This document shows positions 22,106-32,538 of a stretch of DNA of 64,000 nucleotides, one piece after another; position 1 is the stretch's first letter, and each line of letters opens with the position of its first letter. The DNA is taken from contig CAJYIY010000094.1 in the NCBI GenBank assembly GCA_913775305.1, positions 1 through 64,000 of the forward strand. The letters run 5' to 3'. The stretch comes from an uncultured Erwinia sp. Lineage in GTDB: Bacteria > Pseudomonadota > Gammaproteobacteria > Enterobacterales > Enterobacteriaceae. A model generated the notes under the pieces. That model was not told the DNA's origin. It saw nothing but the letters and a program-made list of their open reading frames with translations, and made no database searches. The translations under genes were made by a program, and so were the position numbers.

Positions 22106-22665
22106 CACTTGTCCTCTTCTGGAGTGTTTGTCGCAGCCGGTTGCTCAGGAGCACCGTTGTCGTCTGCCTTATCTGCATCTGTGCTCTTATCGTTACCGTT
22201 TCCGCTCTTATAGAGGAACTGGCCGATCAGATCTTCCAGCACCATTGCCGACTTGGTGTCCTGCAGGGTACTGCCATCCTTCAGCATCGCGGTCCCCATT
22301 TCCGGGTCATCGAAGCCGATATTCATCGCCAGATACTGTTCGCCCAGCAGGCCTGACGTGCGAACCGCCAGTGAACTGGTATCGGGAATGTTGTTGAATT
22401 TCTGGTCAATATCCATAGTGACCCGCGGTGAATAATTTTTCGGGTCCAGAGTGATATCGGTTACGCGTCCAATCACCACGCCACCCACTTTCACCGGGGA
22501 GCCTGGTTTCAGGCCACCAATATTGTCAAAGGTCGCATAGAGTTTCCAGGTCGGTTCATTGCCGAGGGACTTCAGGTCGGCAACGCGCAGACAGAGAAAA
22601 ACGATCGCGCAAAGCGCTAACAGCAAGAAGGCACCTACCCATATTTCGCTTTTTTTCGTTTGCAT
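22105..22665 (-). CDS. mlaD: Phospholipid transporter MCE-domain protein MlaD
   Basis: MlaD is the membrane-anchored hexameric MCE protein that binds phospholipid above MlaE. The 186-residue sequence begins [18 protein letters not shown] with one transmembrane segment (about residues 8-27). The MCE domain follows with [20 protein letters not shown] and [13 protein letters not shown]. The C-terminal tail is acidic and low-complexity. The ATG at 22665 lies 4 bp after the mlaE stop; an upstream TTG would overlap mlaE. Confidence 0.96.
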   Translation of the reverse strand: MQTKKSEIWVGAFLLLALCAIVFLCLRVADLKSLGNEPTWKLYATFDNIGGLKPGSPVKVGGVVIGRVTDITLDPKNYSPRVTMDIDQKFNNIPDTSSLAVRTSGLLGEQYLAMNIGFDDPEMGTAMLKDGSTLQDTKSAMVLEDLIGQFLYKSGNGNDKSTDADKADDNGAPEQPAATNTPEEDK

Positions 22666-22669
22666 CGAA

Positions 22670-23452
22670 TCAATTCCCAAACATCAGTGCCGTAAGCACA
22701 AAATCCAGACCGAGTACGGCCAAAGAGGCATATACCACGGTACGCGTTGTTGCCCGACTAATCCCTTCAGACGTCGGAATGGCATCGTAGCCGTTAAACA
22801 GCGCAATCCAGGTCACGGTAATCGCAAACACGAGGCTCTTGATCACACAGTTAATAATATCAGTCCGCACGTCGATCGCATTCTGCATTGCTGACCAGAA
22901 GAAGCCGCTGTCGATCCCTTTCCAGCTGACACCAACCACCGCACCGCCGAGGATACCCACGGCGACAAAAATCAGCGTCAGTAACGGCATGCTAATCGCC
23001 CCGGCCCAGAAACGTGGTGAGACAATTCGCCGCAGTGGGTCAACCGCCATCATTTCCATGCTGGAAAGCTGTTCAGTGGCTTTCATCAGGCCAATCTCCG
23101 CGGTCAGCGCTGAACCGGCGCGACCGGCAAAAAGAAGCGCGGTCACTACCGGCCCCAGCTCACGCAACAGCGACAGTGCCACCAGCATCCCCAGACTGCT
23201 TTCCGCGCCATAGGTATTCAGCACCAGGTAGCCTTGAAGGCCCAGCACCATACCAATGAACAATCCGGAAACCACAATGATCAACAGCGACAGTACGCCA
23301 ACGCTGTAGAGCTGCTTAACCAGCAGCGGCGCATGCTTGCGAAAACTGGGAACGCCGACCAGCGCATGGAACAGCATTAACCCGGCACGGCCAAAGGCGG
23401 CACAGGTATTAATTCCCTGACGTCCTAATGACGTCAGCGCTCGTAGAAACAT
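22670..23452 (-). CDS. mlaE: Phospholipid ABC transporter permease MlaE
   Basis: MlaE is the integral-membrane permease of the MlaFEDB complex, which keeps lipid asymmetry of the outer membrane. The 260-residue protein has about five membrane helices. The signature stretches include [22 protein letters not shown], the coupling region contacting MlaF, and [18 protein letters not shown]. Its length is the same as in E. coli. It lies 7 bp downstream of mlaF. Confidence 0.97.
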   Translation of the reverse strand: MFLRALTSLGRQGINTCAAFGRAGLMLFHALVGVPSFRKHAPLLVKQLYSVGVLSLLIIVVSGLFIGMVLGLQGYLVLNTYGAESSLGMLVALSLLRELGPVVTALLFAGRAGSALTAEIGLMKATEQLSSMEMMAVDPLRRIVSPRFWAGAISMPLLTLIFVAVGILGGAVVGVSWKGIDSGFFWSAMQNAIDVRTDIINCVIKSLVFAITVTWIALFNGYDAIPTSEGISRATTRTVVYASLAVLGLDFVLTALMFGN

Positions 23453-23459
23453 CAGTCTG

Positions 23460-24272
23460 TTAACTCCCTGAGCCGACTAAATCGTGAAGATAATCTCCCG
23501 CCGGGAAACGAAACGGCACCGGTCCATCAGCAATGCCATCAATAAACTGACGCACGCGGGCATCCTTATTTTCCTGCAGCTGAGGCGCCGTGCCATGAGC
23601 AATCACCTTTTGGTCGGCGATGATATACGCGTAATCCGCAATGCTCAAAACTTCAGGTACATCGTGGGAAACCACAATGCAAGTGACACCCAGTGAATGA
23701 TTTAGTTCGTCGATAAGCTTAACCAGCACCCCCATAGTGATGGGGTCCTGACCGACGAAAGGCTCATCAAACATAATCAGATCGGGCTCAAGAGCGATGG
23801 CGCGCGCCAGCGCCGCACGTCGCGCCATCCCACCGGATAGCTCGGAAGGTTTAAGGTTAGCAGCCCCGCGCAGCCCCACCGCCTCCAGCTTCATCATCAC
23901 CGTACTGTGCAGTAGCGGCGCAGGCAGCTGAGTATGCTCGCGCAGTGGCCAGGCAACGTTTTCAAAAACGTTAAGATCGGTAAATAATGCGCCGGACTGG
24001 AACAGCATGCTCATTTTTTTGCGGGCGGCATACAAACGAGAACGCGACAGCGTGGGGATGTTTTCACCGTTGAACCAGATTTCGCCGCTATCGGGTGGTA
24101 TCTGGCCGCCGATTAAACGTAAGAGCGTTGTTTTACCAATGCCAGAGGGCCCCATAATGGCGGTAATTTTCCCTTTGGGCACCGTCAGGGAGATATTATC
24201 GAAAATAGGCCTGTTGCCACGGGAGAAACAGACATCCCTGACATCTACCAAATTCGTTTCCGTCTGGCCCAT
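23460..24272 (-). CDS. mlaF: Phospholipid ABC transporter ATP-binding protein MlaF
   Basis: MlaF is the ATPase of the Mla phospholipid transporter. The 270-residue protein shows Walker [12 protein letters not shown], the Q-loop LFQSGALF, the ABC signature [14 protein letters not shown] and Walker [14 protein letters not shown], followed by the H-loop VVSHD. The C-terminal extension [17 protein letters not shown] is the MlaB-contacting tail. I start at [10 protein letters not shown], preceded by CGAGGT; the ATG six codons upstream has no Shine-Dalgarno. It is the first gene of the mla operon and is divergent from yrbG. Confidence 0.97.
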   Translation of the reverse strand: MGQTETNLVDVRDVCFSRGNRPIFDNISLTVPKGKITAIMGPSGIGKTTLLRLIGGQIPPDSGEIWFNGENIPTLSRSRLYAARKKMSMLFQSGALFTDLNVFENVAWPLREHTQLPAPLLHSTVMMKLEAVGLRGAANLKPSELSGGMARRAALARAIALEPDLIMFDEPFVGQDPITMGVLVKLIDELNHSLGVTCIVVSHDVPEVLSIADYAYIIADQKVIAHGTAPQLQENKDARVRQFIDGIADGPVPFRFPAGDYLHDLVGSGS

Positions 24273-24500
24273 AGTGACCTCGATCCTCATTATCAGGCGT
24301 TAAATATACTCCCGATGGTAACGCATTAACCGCCGGGCTGGACACTTTTACAGAAACTTACCGCAATAACCTGGCTAAAGCTGGCATACGTTTTACTTTT
24401 CGGCTTCAGATCGTCAAAATCAGCGGCACTCAAAACAAGTCACTCGAAACGCATCGTCACCTGCACCAGCAGACGATTATATCCGATAAAAGGACATTTC

Positions 24501-25481
24501 ATGCTCGTAGCTATAGCACTATTGATTGTCGGTTTAGCCTTACTGGTTTACGGGGCCGATCGTCTGGTGTTTAGCGCCGCCATTTTATGTCGCTCTCTTG
24601 GCATTCCACCACTTATCATCGGGATGACCGTGGTCGGTATCGGCACTTCCCTGCCCGAACTGATTGTGTCGTTTTCAGCAGCTACCCACGGTCAAATGGA
24701 CATCGCCGTCGGCACGGCCCTCGGTTCTAATATTACCAATATCCTGCTGATCCTCGGGGGGGCAGCGCTACTGCATCCTCTGACCGTACATTCCAATCTG
24801 ATACGCCGTGAGCTGCCGCTGATGCTGCTGATCACGCTGCTGTGCGGCATTATGCTTTTCGACAACGCGCTGAGCCGTCAAGACGGGCTCGCACTGATCG
24901 CCATCGCCGCCTGCTGGCTGCTGTGTACCATCAAAATCGCCCGACGCGCCGAGCGCGAAAATAATGATACCCTGACCCGCGAGCAGCTGGCCGAGCTGCC
25001 TCGGGATGACGTTGGTAACACTGTCGCGTTCCTGTGGCTGGCCGTTGCGCTGATTCTGCTGCCGGTTTCAACGCGTATGGTGATTGATAATGCCACGGTT
25101 ATTGCCGACTATTTCGGCATCAGTGAGCTGGTGATTGCACTGACGATTATCTCGGTGGGTACCAGCCTGCCGGAGCTGGCTACAGTGATTGCCGGGGCGT
25201 TGAAGGGCGAAGATGATATTGCCATCGGCAACCTGATTGGGTCTAACATTTATAATATGGTGATTGTTCTGGGCATCCCGGCGCTGATTCATCCCGGCAG
25301 CTTTGATGTCAGTGCCTTTGCCCGCGATTACTGGGTTATGCTGGGCGTCAGCGCCCTGTTTACGCTGATCTGTTTGCAACGCAACCGTCGGATTGGCCGG
25401 ATTGCCGGAGCGTTGCTGCTGTGCGGATTTATCCTCTGGGTGGTCATGCTGTATGGTTTCCCCTCAGTGACTTTCTGGTAA
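24501..25481 (+). CDS. yrbG: Calcium/sodium antiporter family protein YrbG
   Basis: YrbG is an inner-membrane member of the Ca2+/cation antiporter superfamily. The 326-residue protein has about ten hydrophobic helices and the two inverted alpha repeats expected of the family. These are GTSLPELIVSF with GSNITNILLILGG in the first half and GTSLPELATV with GSNIYNMVIVLG in the second. It is not known to be needed for LPS assembly although it always precedes kdsD here and in E. coli. The gene is divergent from mlaF and 16 bp upstream of kdsD. Confidence 0.94.
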   Translation: MLVAIALLIVGLALLVYGADRLVFSAAILCRSLGIPPLIIGMTVVGIGTSLPELIVSFSAATHGQMDIAVGTALGSNITNILLILGGAALLHPLTVHSNLIRRELPLMLLITLLCGIMLFDNALSRQDGLALIAIAACWLLCTIKIARRAERENNDTLTREQLAELPRDDVGNTVAFLWLAVALILLPVSTRMVIDNATVIADYFGISELVIALTIISVGTSLPELATVIAGALKGEDDIAIGNLIGSNIYNMVIVLGIPALIHPGSFDVSAFARDYWVMLGVSALFTLICLQRNRRIGRIAGALLLCGFILWVVMLYGFPSVTFW

Positions 25482-25497
25482 AAAGGACTGAAGAGTT

Positions 25498-26484
25498 ATG
25501 GCGCATATCATTACCGATACTGATTTTGACTTTATTAAAGCCGGAAAACAGGTATTGCAGACCGAACGCGAAGGACTGGAGCAGCTGGATCAGTATATTA
25601 ATGACGATTTCAGCCAGGTTTGCGCGCTGATTTCCCGCTGCCGGGGTAAAGTCGTCGTGATGGGGATGGGCAAGTCCGGACATATCGGCAAAAAAATCGC
25701 CGCGACCTTTGCCAGTACCGGGACACCCGCGTTTTTCGTCCATCCCGGCGAGGCCAGTCACGGCGATCTCGGCATGGTCAGCCCGAATGATGTGGTTATT
25801 GCCATCTCTAACTCAGGAGAATCCTCCGAAATTTTGGCTCTGATACCGGTGCTCAAACGGCTGCACGTTTCCCTGATTTGCATGACCGGCCGCCCTGACA
25901 GTGCAATGGGACGTGCTGCTGATATTCATCTGTGTGTTAAAGTGCCGCAGGAAGCCTGCCCGTTGGGCCTTGCGCCAACCACCAGCACCACGGCTACACT
26001 GGTAATGGGTGACGCACTGGCTGTTGCCCTGCTTAAAGCGCGTGGCTTTACCACCGAAGACTTTGCGCTGTCGCATCCGGGCGGAGCGCTGGGACGTAAG
26101 CTGCTGCTACGGGTTGATGATATTATGCATACCGGGGATGAAATACCGCATGTCAGCAACGATGCATCGCTGCGTGATGCACTGCTGGAAATCACCCGTA
26201 AAAATATGGGCATGACGGTCATCTGCAACGACCTGATGAAAATCGAAGGCATTTTTACCGATGGCGATTTGCGCCGCGTTTTTGATATGGGCATTGATAT
26301 TCAGCACGCCAGCATCGCCAGCGTGATGACTCCCGGAGGGATCCGCGTCAGACCTAATACGCTGGCGGTAGATGCACTCAATTTGATGCAGAACAAGAAT
26401 ATTACCTGCGTGATGGTGGCCGACGACGATCGTCTGCTGGGCGTGATACACATGCACGATATGTTGCGTGCGGGTGTTGTTTGA
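25498..26484 (+). CDS. kdsD: D-arabinose 5-phosphate isomerase KdsD
   Basis: KdsD converts ribulose 5-phosphate to arabinose 5-phosphate, the first step toward Kdo in the LPS inner core. The 328-residue protein has an N-terminal SIS domain with VVVMGMGKSGHIGKKIAAT and ISNSGESSEI. ALSHPGGALGRKLL follows, then two CBS domains (about residues 210-328). Length equals that of E. coli KdsD. The next gene, kdsC, acts two steps later in the same pathway. Confidence 0.97.
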   Translation: MAHIITDTDFDFIKAGKQVLQTEREGLEQLDQYINDDFSQVCALISRCRGKVVVMGMGKSGHIGKKIAATFASTGTPAFFVHPGEASHGDLGMVSPNDVVIAISNSGESSEILALIPVLKRLHVSLICMTGRPDSAMGRAADIHLCVKVPQEACPLGLAPTTSTTATLVMGDALAVALLKARGFTTEDFALSHPGGALGRKLLLRVDDIMHTGDEIPHVSNDASLRDALLEITRKNMGMTVICNDLMKIEGIFTDGDLRRVFDMGIDIQHASIASVMTPGGIRVRPNTLAVDALNLMQNKNITCVMVADDDRLLGVIHMHDMLRAGVV

Positions 26485-26501
26485 TAAGGAACATAACGAT
26501 A

Positions 26502-27068
26502 ATGAGTAATCCAGCAGCCCCCGTTGAAACCTGCTATGGCCCGGTAAGCCAGCAGGTTATGGCGCAGGCGCAACAGATTAAACTACTGATTTGCGATGTG
26601 GATGGGGTGATGTCTGATGGCGTGATCTATCAGGGTAACAACGGTGAAGAACTGAAAGCATTCAATGTTCGTGACGGTTACGGCATTCGCTGTCTGCTGA
26701 CCTCGGATGTGGAGGTGGCGATAATTACCGGCCGCAGAGCAAAGCTGCTGGAAGATCGTTGTGTCACACTGGGCATTACTCATCTTTACCAGGGGCAGTC
26801 CGATAAGACTTTGGCCTTCCGCGAACTTCTCGATAAACTAGCGCTGAATGCCAGTCAGGTTGCCTACATCGGTGATGACCTGATTGACTGGCCGGTCATG
26901 GCCCAGGTTGGCCTGAGTGTTGCCGTTGCGGATGCGCATCCGGTACTGCTTCCTAAAGCGGACTACGTGACCCGGATTGCCGGGGGTCGTGGTGCCGTCC
27001 GGGAGCTTTGCGACCTGATCTTAATTGCTCAGGGAACGTTTGATAAGGCCATAGGGCAGTCTGTATGA
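26502..27068 (+). CDS. kdsC: Kdo 8-phosphate phosphatase KdsC
   Basis: KdsC is a tetrameric HAD phosphatase that hydrolyses Kdo 8-phosphate to Kdo. The 188-residue protein (start MSNPAAPV) carries the nucleophile motif LLICDVDGVMSDG, AIITGRRAK for motif II and YIGDDLIDWPVM for the metal-binding motif. As in other KdsC proteins there is no cap domain. A TTG overlapping the kdsD stop is a possible alternative start, but the ATG at 26502 gives the family length. Its stop overlaps the lptC start. Confidence 0.96.
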   Translation: MSNPAAPVETCYGPVSQQVMAQAQQIKLLICDVDGVMSDGVIYQGNNGEELKAFNVRDGYGIRCLLTSDVEVAIITGRRAKLLEDRCVTLGITHLYQGQSDKTLAFRELLDKLALNASQVAYIGDDLIDWPVMAQVGLSVAVADAHPVLLPKADYVTRIAGGRGAVRELCDLILIAQGTFDKAIGQSV

Positions 27069-27640
27069 GTAAAACAAGACGCTGGATTACACTGTTACTG
27101 GCGCTGATCGCCATCATTTTGATTGGCTGGAATCTGGCCGATTCGGATAATGGTGACGATACCGTCAGCAACAATGACAGCGAACCCACCTATCTGAGCG
27201 ATAACTCGCATACCGTCGTCTACAACCCCGAAGGTGGGCTGAGCTACCGACTGGTATCCGATAAGGTCACTTACTTTTCCACTGACGCCATTAGCTGGTT
27301 CGACAACCCGAAGATGACGACTTACGATGAAAACAAAGTTGCCACCTGGTCAGTGCGCGCCGATAAAGCCAGGCTGACTAACGATCGAATGCTGTTTCTG
27401 TACGGCAATGTAGAAGTGAAAAGTCTGACCAGAGATGCACAGCTGGAAAAAATTACAACCGATAATGCGGTGGTTAACCTGACCACTCAGGATGTCACCT
27501 CTGACGATCGGGTTACGCTTTATGGCCGCAGCTTTAACTCTACGGGAATGAAGATGCGCGGAAATTTACGGAAGAAAACTGCCGAGTTGATTGAAAAGGT
27601 CAAAACATCCTATGAAATTCAAAATGAACAACAGCCTTAA
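27065..27640 (+). CDS. lptC: LPS export protein LptC
   Basis: LptC is a bitopic inner-membrane protein that takes LPS from LptB2FG and passes it to LptA. The 191-residue protein has one N-terminal membrane helix (about residues 7-25). The periplasmic beta-jellyroll follows, with YNPEGGLSYRLVSDKVTYF and the WFDNPKMTTYDEN and RDAQLEKITTDNAVVNLTTQ strands. Start overlaps kdsC by 4 bp, and the 3' end overlaps lptA by 29 bp, so translation of the block is coupled. Confidence 0.96.
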   Translation: MSKTRRWITLLLALIAIILIGWNLADSDNGDDTVSNNDSEPTYLSDNSHTVVYNPEGGLSYRLVSDKVTYFSTDAISWFDNPKMTTYDENKVATWSVRADKARLTNDRMLFLYGNVEVKSLTRDAQLEKITTDNAVVNLTTQDVTSDDRVTLYGRSFNSTGMKMRGNLRKKTAELIEKVKTSYEIQNEQQP

Positions 27641-28160
27641 GTTACTGACGGCATCTCTGCTTCTGGCTGCCAGCTTACCCGCTTTGGCCTTGACCGGAGA
27701 TTCCGATAAGCCGGTCAACGTAGACTCGGAAAACCAGGCGCTGGATATGCAGGGCAATGTGGCCACTTTTACCGGTAAAGTGGTCGTTACCCAGGGGTCT
27801 ATCAGGATCACCGCTGATAAAGTCGTGGTCACCCGTCCTGGCGGCGACAGCAAAAAAACCCTCGTCGATGCCTATGGTAACCCTGCCACTTTCTATCAGA
27901 TGCAGGACAATGGCAAACCGGTTCAGGGCCATGCGCAGAAGATGCACTACGAACTGGATAAAGATCTGGTTGAGCTGACCGGAAATGCCTATCTGGAGCA
28001 GCTGGACAGCAATGTTAAAGGCGATCGCATTACCTATCTGGTTAAACAACAGAAAATGCAGGCCTACAGTAGCTCCGGCAAACGCGTAACCACCGTACTT
28101 GTGCCATCGCAGCTGCAGGATAAAAGCACACCATCCAACGGTCAGAAAAAGAGTAACTAA
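27612..28160 (+). CDS. lptA: LPS transport periplasmic bridge protein LptA
   Basis: LptA forms the periplasmic filament that carries LPS from LptC to LptD. The 182-residue precursor starts [12 protein letters not shown] with a Sec signal peptide ending LPALA at about residue 27. The OstA/LptA domain follows with [36 protein letters not shown] and [16 protein letters not shown] choose the internal ATG because it gives a proper signal peptide; an upstream reading adds seven residues. It overlaps lptC and precedes lptB by 5 bp. Confidence 0.96.
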   Translation: MKFKMNNSLKLLTASLLLAASLPALALTGDSDKPVNVDSENQALDMQGNVATFTGKVVVTQGSIRITADKVVVTRPGGDSKKTLVDAYGNPATFYQMQDNGKPVQGHAQKMHYELDKDLVELTGNAYLEQLDSNVKGDRITYLVKQQKMQAYSSSGKRVTTVLVPSQLQDKSTPSNGQKKSN

Positions 28161-28165
28161 CAAAC

Positions 28166-28891
28166 ATGGCAACGTTAATTGCGGAAAACCTGGCGAAGGC
28201 TTATAAGGGCCGCCGCGTGGTTGAAGACGTCAGTCTGGAAGTGAAATCCGGTGAGATTGTCGGTCTGCTGGGCCCCAACGGGGCAGGTAAAACGACCACC
28301 TTTTACATGGTGGTTGGTATCGTCCCGCGTGACGCAGGCCGTATAGTGATTGATGATGAAGACATCAGTATCCTGCCGCTGCACGCCCGTGCGCGTCGTG
28401 GTATTGGCTATCTGCCTCAGGAAGCCTCTATTTTCCGCCGTCTGAGCGTTTATGATAATCTGATGGCGGTTCTGCAAATTCGTGACGATCTGACCAGCGA
28501 GCAGCGAGAAGATCGCGCTAACGAACTGATGGCTGAGTTCCACATCGAACATCTGCGCGATAGTCTTGGCCAGGCTCTTTCAGGAGGCGAACGCCGCAGG
28601 GTCGAAATTGCCCGTGCGCTGGCTGCAAATCCTAAATTTATCCTGCTGGATGAACCTTTCGCCGGGGTTGACCCTATTTCCGTTATTGATATTAAAAAGA
28701 TTATCGAGCATCTTCGTGATAGCGGGCTTGGCGTGTTGATTACTGACCACAACGTCCGTGAAACGCTGGCGGTATGTGAGCGTGCTTATATCGTCAGCCA
28801 GGGACATCTTATCGCGCACGGTACACCTGATGAAATTCTTGCCGATGAGCAGGTGAAACGCGTCTACCTGGGAGAAGAGTTCAGACTCTGA
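28166..28891 (+). CDS. lptB: LPS export ABC transporter ATPase LptB
   Basis: LptB powers LPS extraction by the LptB2FG transporter. The 241-residue ATPase shows Walker [12 protein letters not shown], the Q-loop [12 protein letters not shown], the signature [14 protein letters not shown], Walker [14 protein letters not shown] and the H-loop ITDHN. Length matches E. coli. The gene closes the kdsDC-lptCAB block and is followed after 45 bp by rpoN. Confidence 0.98.
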   Translation: MATLIAENLAKAYKGRRVVEDVSLEVKSGEIVGLLGPNGAGKTTTFYMVVGIVPRDAGRIVIDDEDISILPLHARARRGIGYLPQEASIFRRLSVYDNLMAVLQIRDDLTSEQREDRANELMAEFHIEHLRDSLGQALSGGERRRVEIARALAANPKFILLDEPFAGVDPISVIDIKKIIEHLRDSGLGVLITDHNVRETLAVCERAYIVSQGHLIAHGTPDEILADEQVKRVYLGEEFRL

Positions 28892-28936
28892 TAAGGTGTC
28901 CATAGGTTTGTTTTTTAGGGAACGACTATCCTGAAT

Positions 28937-30370
28937 ATGAAGCAAGGTTTACAACTCAGGCTGAGCCAACAGCTTGCCATGACGCCACAGTTGCAGCAGG
29001 CTATTCGTCTGCTACAGCTCTCTACGCTTGAACTACAGCAGGAAATTCAGCTGGCGCTGGAAAGCAACCCGTTGCTCGAACAGAGCGATGTTCACGAAGA
29101 GATCGATTCCCGTGAATATCAGGAAACCGAAGCGCTCGATACCCGAGAAGCGCTTGAGCAAAAGGATATGCCTGAAGAACTGCCGCTGGATGCAACCTGG
29201 GATGAAATCTATACCGCGGGCACGCCTTCCGGCACCGGGACAGACTATCATGACGACGAACTGCCGGTGTATCAGGGGGAAACCACCCAGTCGCTACAGG
29301 ATTATCTGATGTGGCAGGTGGAACTCACTCCGTTTACCGATACCGATCGCGCCATCGCCACCTCAATCGTCGATGCCGTGGATGAAACCGGCTACCTGAC
29401 TGTCTCTCTGGACGATATCCTCGACAGTATGGGGAATGAAGAGCTGAGCCTGGATGAGGTTGAAGCGGTGCTGAAGCGCGTGCAGAGATTCGATCCGGTG
29501 GGGGTGTGCGCCCGCGATCTGCGCGACTGTCTGATGGTGCAGCTTTCTCAGTTTCCTGATGCCCTGCCCTTGCTGAAAGAAGCGCGCCTGATCGTCAGCG
29601 ATCATCTTGATCTGCTGGCTAACCATGATTTCCGCAGCCTGATGCGTTTAACCCGGCTGAAGGAAGATGTCCTGAAAGGCGCAGTACAGCTGATTCAGTC
29701 ACTCGATCCTCGTCCGGGACAGTCGATCAATACCCAGGAACCTGAATACGTTATTCCTGATGTGCTGGTACGCAAGGTTGGCAAGCGCTGGACCGTTGAG
29801 CTGAATGCCGACAGCGTGCCGCGTCTTAAGATCAACCAGCACTATGCTGCAATGGGCGGTTCTACCCGCAACGACAGTGATTCACAGTTTATCCGGAGTA
29901 ATTTGCAGGAAGCAAAATGGCTGATCAAAAGTCTTGAGAGCCGCAACGACACGCTGCTAAAAGTCACCCGCTGTATCGTCGATCAACAACAGGCGTTTTT
30001 CGAGCAGGGTGAAGAGCACATGCGGCCGATGGTCCTGGCAGACATCGCCAGCGCAGTCGATATGCACGAATCAACCATATCGCGTGTAACAACGCAGAAG
30101 TATCTGCACAGCCCGCGCGGTATATTTGAACTGAAATATTTCTTCTCCAGCCATGTGAGCACTGAGGGAGGCGGTGAAGCTTCTTCAACCGCTATCCGCG
30201 CGCTGGTGCGGAAATTAATTTCGGCGGAAAATCCCGCCAAGCCGCTAAGCGACAGCAAGCTGACCTCTCTGCTTTCTGAGCAGGGAATTATGGTCGCGCG
30301 CCGTACTGTGGCAAAATATCGAGAGTCTTTATCCATCCCGCCATCAAATCAGCGCAAACAGCTGGTCTGA
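28937..30370 (+). CDS. rpoN: RNA polymerase sigma-54 factor RpoN
   Basis: RpoN directs RNA polymerase to -24/-12 promoters, including nitrogen-assimilation genes. The 477-residue protein has region I ([21 protein letters not shown]), an acidic region II, the core-binding domain and the HTH around [20 protein letters not shown]. The RpoN box [10 protein letters not shown] near the C terminus contacts the -24 element. It is followed by hpf, ptsN, rapZ and npr, the conserved rpoN cluster. Its presence is relevant to the NtrC-like dyads upstream of the glutamate-synthase-type gene at 37.5 kb. Confidence 0.98.
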   Translation: MKQGLQLRLSQQLAMTPQLQQAIRLLQLSTLELQQEIQLALESNPLLEQSDVHEEIDSREYQETEALDTREALEQKDMPEELPLDATWDEIYTAGTPSGTGTDYHDDELPVYQGETTQSLQDYLMWQVELTPFTDTDRAIATSIVDAVDETGYLTVSLDDILDSMGNEELSLDEVEAVLKRVQRFDPVGVCARDLRDCLMVQLSQFPDALPLLKEARLIVSDHLDLLANHDFRSLMRLTRLKEDVLKGAVQLIQSLDPRPGQSINTQEPEYVIPDVLVRKVGKRWTVELNADSVPRLKINQHYAAMGGSTRNDSDSQFIRSNLQEAKWLIKSLESRNDTLLKVTRCIVDQQQAFFEQGEEHMRPMVLADIASAVDMHESTISRVTTQKYLHSPRGIFELKYFFSSHVSTEGGGEASSTAIRALVRKLISAENPAKPLSDSKLTSLLSEQGIMVARRTVAKYRESLSIPPSNQRKQLV

Positions 30371-30392
30371 AAGAACTGAGAAGGAAGACATC

Positions 30393-30680
30393 ATGCAACT
30401 CAATATCACTGGACTAAACGTTGAAATTACCGAAGCACTGCGCGAATTCGTTACGGCGAAATTCGGTAAGTTAGAACACTATTTTGACCGGATCAATCAG
30501 GTCTATATTGTTCTGAAGGTGGAAAAAGTGACTCAAATTGCAGACGCAACGCTGCATGTGAACGGCGGGGAGTTGCATGCAACCGCAGAAGAAAAAGATA
30601 TGTACGCGGCGATTGATAGCCTGGTTGACAAGCTGACTCGCCAGTTAAATAAACACAAAGACAAGCTTAAACAACACTAA
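30393..30680 (+). CDS. hpf: Ribosome hibernation promoting factor HPF (short form)
   Basis: HPF binds the 30S decoding region and promotes 100S dimer formation in stationary phase. The 95-residue short form begins MQLNITGLNVEITEALREFV and contains FGKLEHYFDRINQVYIVLKVEK and the basic DKLTRQLNKHKDKLK helix. There is no C-terminal dimerisation domain. It lies 22 bp after rpoN. Confidence 0.97.
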   Translation: MQLNITGLNVEITEALREFVTAKFGKLEHYFDRINQVYIVLKVEKVTQIADATLHVNGGELHATAEEKDMYAAIDSLVDKLTRQLNKHKDKLKQH

Positions 30681-30739
30681 ATTTCACCATGCGCTGATTG
30701 TTTCTGCGGTATCCCATATCGGGTTATGCTAAGGCCAGC

Positions 30740-30810
30740 AGCGGCTCGTATCTTTAACAGGGTACGAGCCGCTCATCAATCAGGGGGCAGCAACGGCCAG
30801 TCAAACTGGC
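30740..30810 (+). promoter_or_regulatory. Two hairpins in the hpf-ptsN leader
   Basis: An 11-bp perfect stem AGCGGCTCGTA (30740-30750) / TACGAGCCGCT (30763-30773) with a 12-nt loop is followed by GCCAG-TCAAA-CTGGC (30796-30810). No U-tract follows either, so they are not plain terminators. They could shape mRNA processing or expression of ptsN. Confidence 0.45.
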
Positions 30811-30852
30811 TGTGGTTAACCCCCATGCGGATGTGAACACGTAAGTGAAACT

Positions 30853-31329
30853 ATGATGAACAACGATCTGAAACTGGAACTGGGCTCTGTCCTGAACCTG
30901 TCCTGCACCCGGAATGGTGTACATTGCCAAAGTAAAAAACGGGCACTGGAAATTATCAGCGAACTGGCGGCCAAACAGCTTAACCTTCCGCATCAGACAA
31001 TCTTTGAAGCGATTCTGACTCGCGAAAGGATGGGGAGTACGGGTATTGGCAACGGGATTGCTATCCCGCACGGTAAATTACTTGAAGATACGCTGCGTGC
31101 GGTTGGCGTGTTTATCCATCTGGATCAGCCGATTGCCTTTGATGCTATTGATAATCAGCCAGTGGATTTGTTGTTCGCCCTGTTAGTCCCGGCGGATCAG
31201 TGTAAGACTCACCTGCATACGCTTTCACTGGTGGCAAAACGTCTGGCCGATAAAACGGTTTGTCGGCGCCTGCGCGCGGCTCAAAGCGATGAAGAGCTGT
31301 ACGAGATCATCACGGAAGATAACGATTAA
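30853..31329 (+). CDS. ptsN: Nitrogen-PTS enzyme IIA PtsN (EIIA-Ntr)
   Basis: PtsN is the terminal phosphoacceptor of the PTS-Ntr chain (PtsP to Npr to PtsN) and regulates potassium transport and other targets by protein contact. The 158-residue protein shows REXMGSTGIGNGIAIPHGK-type sequence with the phosphorylated His73 in IPHGK. It also carries AIDNQPVDLLFALLVP and THLHTLSLVAKRLADK. Its C terminus is a few residues shorter than in E. coli. Two hairpins lie in the leader before it. Confidence 0.96.
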   Translation: MMNNDLKLELGSVLNLSCTRNGVHCQSKKRALEIISELAAKQLNLPHQTIFEAILTRERMGSTGIGNGIAIPHGKLLEDTLRAVGVFIHLDQPIAFDAIDNQPVDLLFALLVPADQCKTHLHTLSLVAKRLADKTVCRRLRAAQSDEELYEIITEDND

Positions 31330-31389
31330 GCCGGCTGAAATATATTCATCACGCGTTCCGTGATAACAGGTTAATTGGGGGAAGAGTTA

Positions 31390-32244
31390 ATGGTGCTGAT
31401 GATCGTCAGCGGTCGTTCTGGTTCAGGTAAATCCGTGGCGCTTCGCGCACTGGAGGATATGGGTTTCTACTGCGTGGACAACCTTCCCGTTGTACTGCTA
31501 CCCGATCTTGCCAATTCGCTCTCTGAACGCAATATGTCTGCTGCGGTCAGTATTGACGTACGTAATATGCCGGAATCCCCCGAAGTTTTCGAAACGGCGC
31601 TTAACAATCTTCCCGACTGTTTTTCGCCGCAGCTGCTGTTCCTGGATGCCGATCGCAACACGCTGATCCGGCGCTACAGTGATACGCGCCGCCTGCATCC
31701 CCTGTCCAGCAAAAATCTGTCGCTGGAAAGCGCTATCGATGAAGAAAGCGACTTGCTGGAACCGCTGCGTTCCCGCGCCGACCTGATTATTGACACGTCG
31801 GAAATGTCCGTCCATGAGCTGGCCGAGATGTTAAGAACCCGGCTGCTGGGCAAACGTGAGCGTGAGCTGACGATGGTATTTGAGTCATTCGGCTTTAAGC
31901 ACGGTATTCCGATTGACGCCGATTATGTCTTTGATGTCCGCTTTCTGCCGAACCCGCACTGGGATCCGAAACTGCGTCCGATGACCGGCCTCGATCGCCC
32001 TGTGGCAGCCTTTCTCGATCGCCATACCGAGGTGCATAATTTTATCTACCAGACGCGCAGCTATCTGGAACTCTGGCTGCCGATGCTGGAGACCAACAAT
32101 CGCAGCTATCTGACCGTGGCAATTGGCTGTACCGGCGGTAAACATCGTTCGGTATACATTGCGGAACAGTTAGCCGACTATTTCCGTTCGCGTGGTAAAA
32201 ACGTACAGTCTCGCCACCGTACGCTGGAAAAACGTAAATCATGA
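31390..32244 (+). CDS. rapZ: RNase adapter protein RapZ
   Basis: RapZ binds the sRNA GlmZ and delivers it to RNase E, controlling glmS by sensing glucosamine-6-phosphate. The 284-residue protein starts [15 protein letters not shown] (Walker A) and has [21 protein letters not shown]. The RNA-binding C-terminal domain has [15 protein letters not shown] and the basic end [17 protein letters not shown] purine-rich GGGGGAAGAG precedes the ATG; an upstream in-frame start would add five residues. It links functionally to glmM in the amino-sugar pathway. Confidence 0.97.
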   Translation: MVLMIVSGRSGSGKSVALRALEDMGFYCVDNLPVVLLPDLANSLSERNMSAAVSIDVRNMPESPEVFETALNNLPDCFSPQLLFLDADRNTLIRRYSDTRRLHPLSSKNLSLESAIDEESDLLEPLRSRADLIIDTSEMSVHELAEMLRTRLLGKRERELTMVFESFGFKHGIPIDADYVFDVRFLPNPHWDPKLRPMTGLDRPVAAFLDRHTEVHNFIYQTRSYLELWLPMLETNNRSYLTVAIGCTGGKHRSVYIAEQLADYFRSRGKNVQSRHRTLEKRKS

Positions 32245-32513
32245 CCGTTAAGCAAACCGTTGAGATCAGAAATAAACTGGGCATGCACGCTCGTCCTGCG
32301 ATGAAGCTTTTTGAACTGGTGCAGAGTTTTGACGCTGAGGTGTTGCTGAGGAACGAAAGCGGTACCGAGGCCGAAGCCAGCAGCGTGATTGCGCTGCTGA
32401 TGCTGGACTCTGCCAAAGGTGGGCATATCGAAATTGAAGCCAGCGGACCACAGGAGCTCGAAGCGCTGGCAGCGGTGATCGAACTGTTCAACGCCGGATT
32501 CGACGAAGACTAA
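32241..32513 (+). CDS. npr: Nitrogen-PTS phosphocarrier protein Npr
   Basis: Npr (PtsO) is the HPr paralogue that passes phosphate from EI-Ntr to PtsN. The 90-residue protein has the HPr fold with phosphorylatable His16 in [10 protein letters not shown] and the [14 protein letters not shown] helix. Its ATG overlaps the rapZ stop by 4 bp. It is the last gene of the rpoN cluster and is convergent with mtgA. Confidence 0.97.
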   Translation: MTVKQTVEIRNKLGMHARPAMKLFELVQSFDAEVLLRNESGTEAEASSVIALLMLDSAKGGHIEIEASGPQELEALAAVIELFNAGFDED

Positions 32514-32538
32514 CCCCTTCTGCAGCAGTCATATTCGG

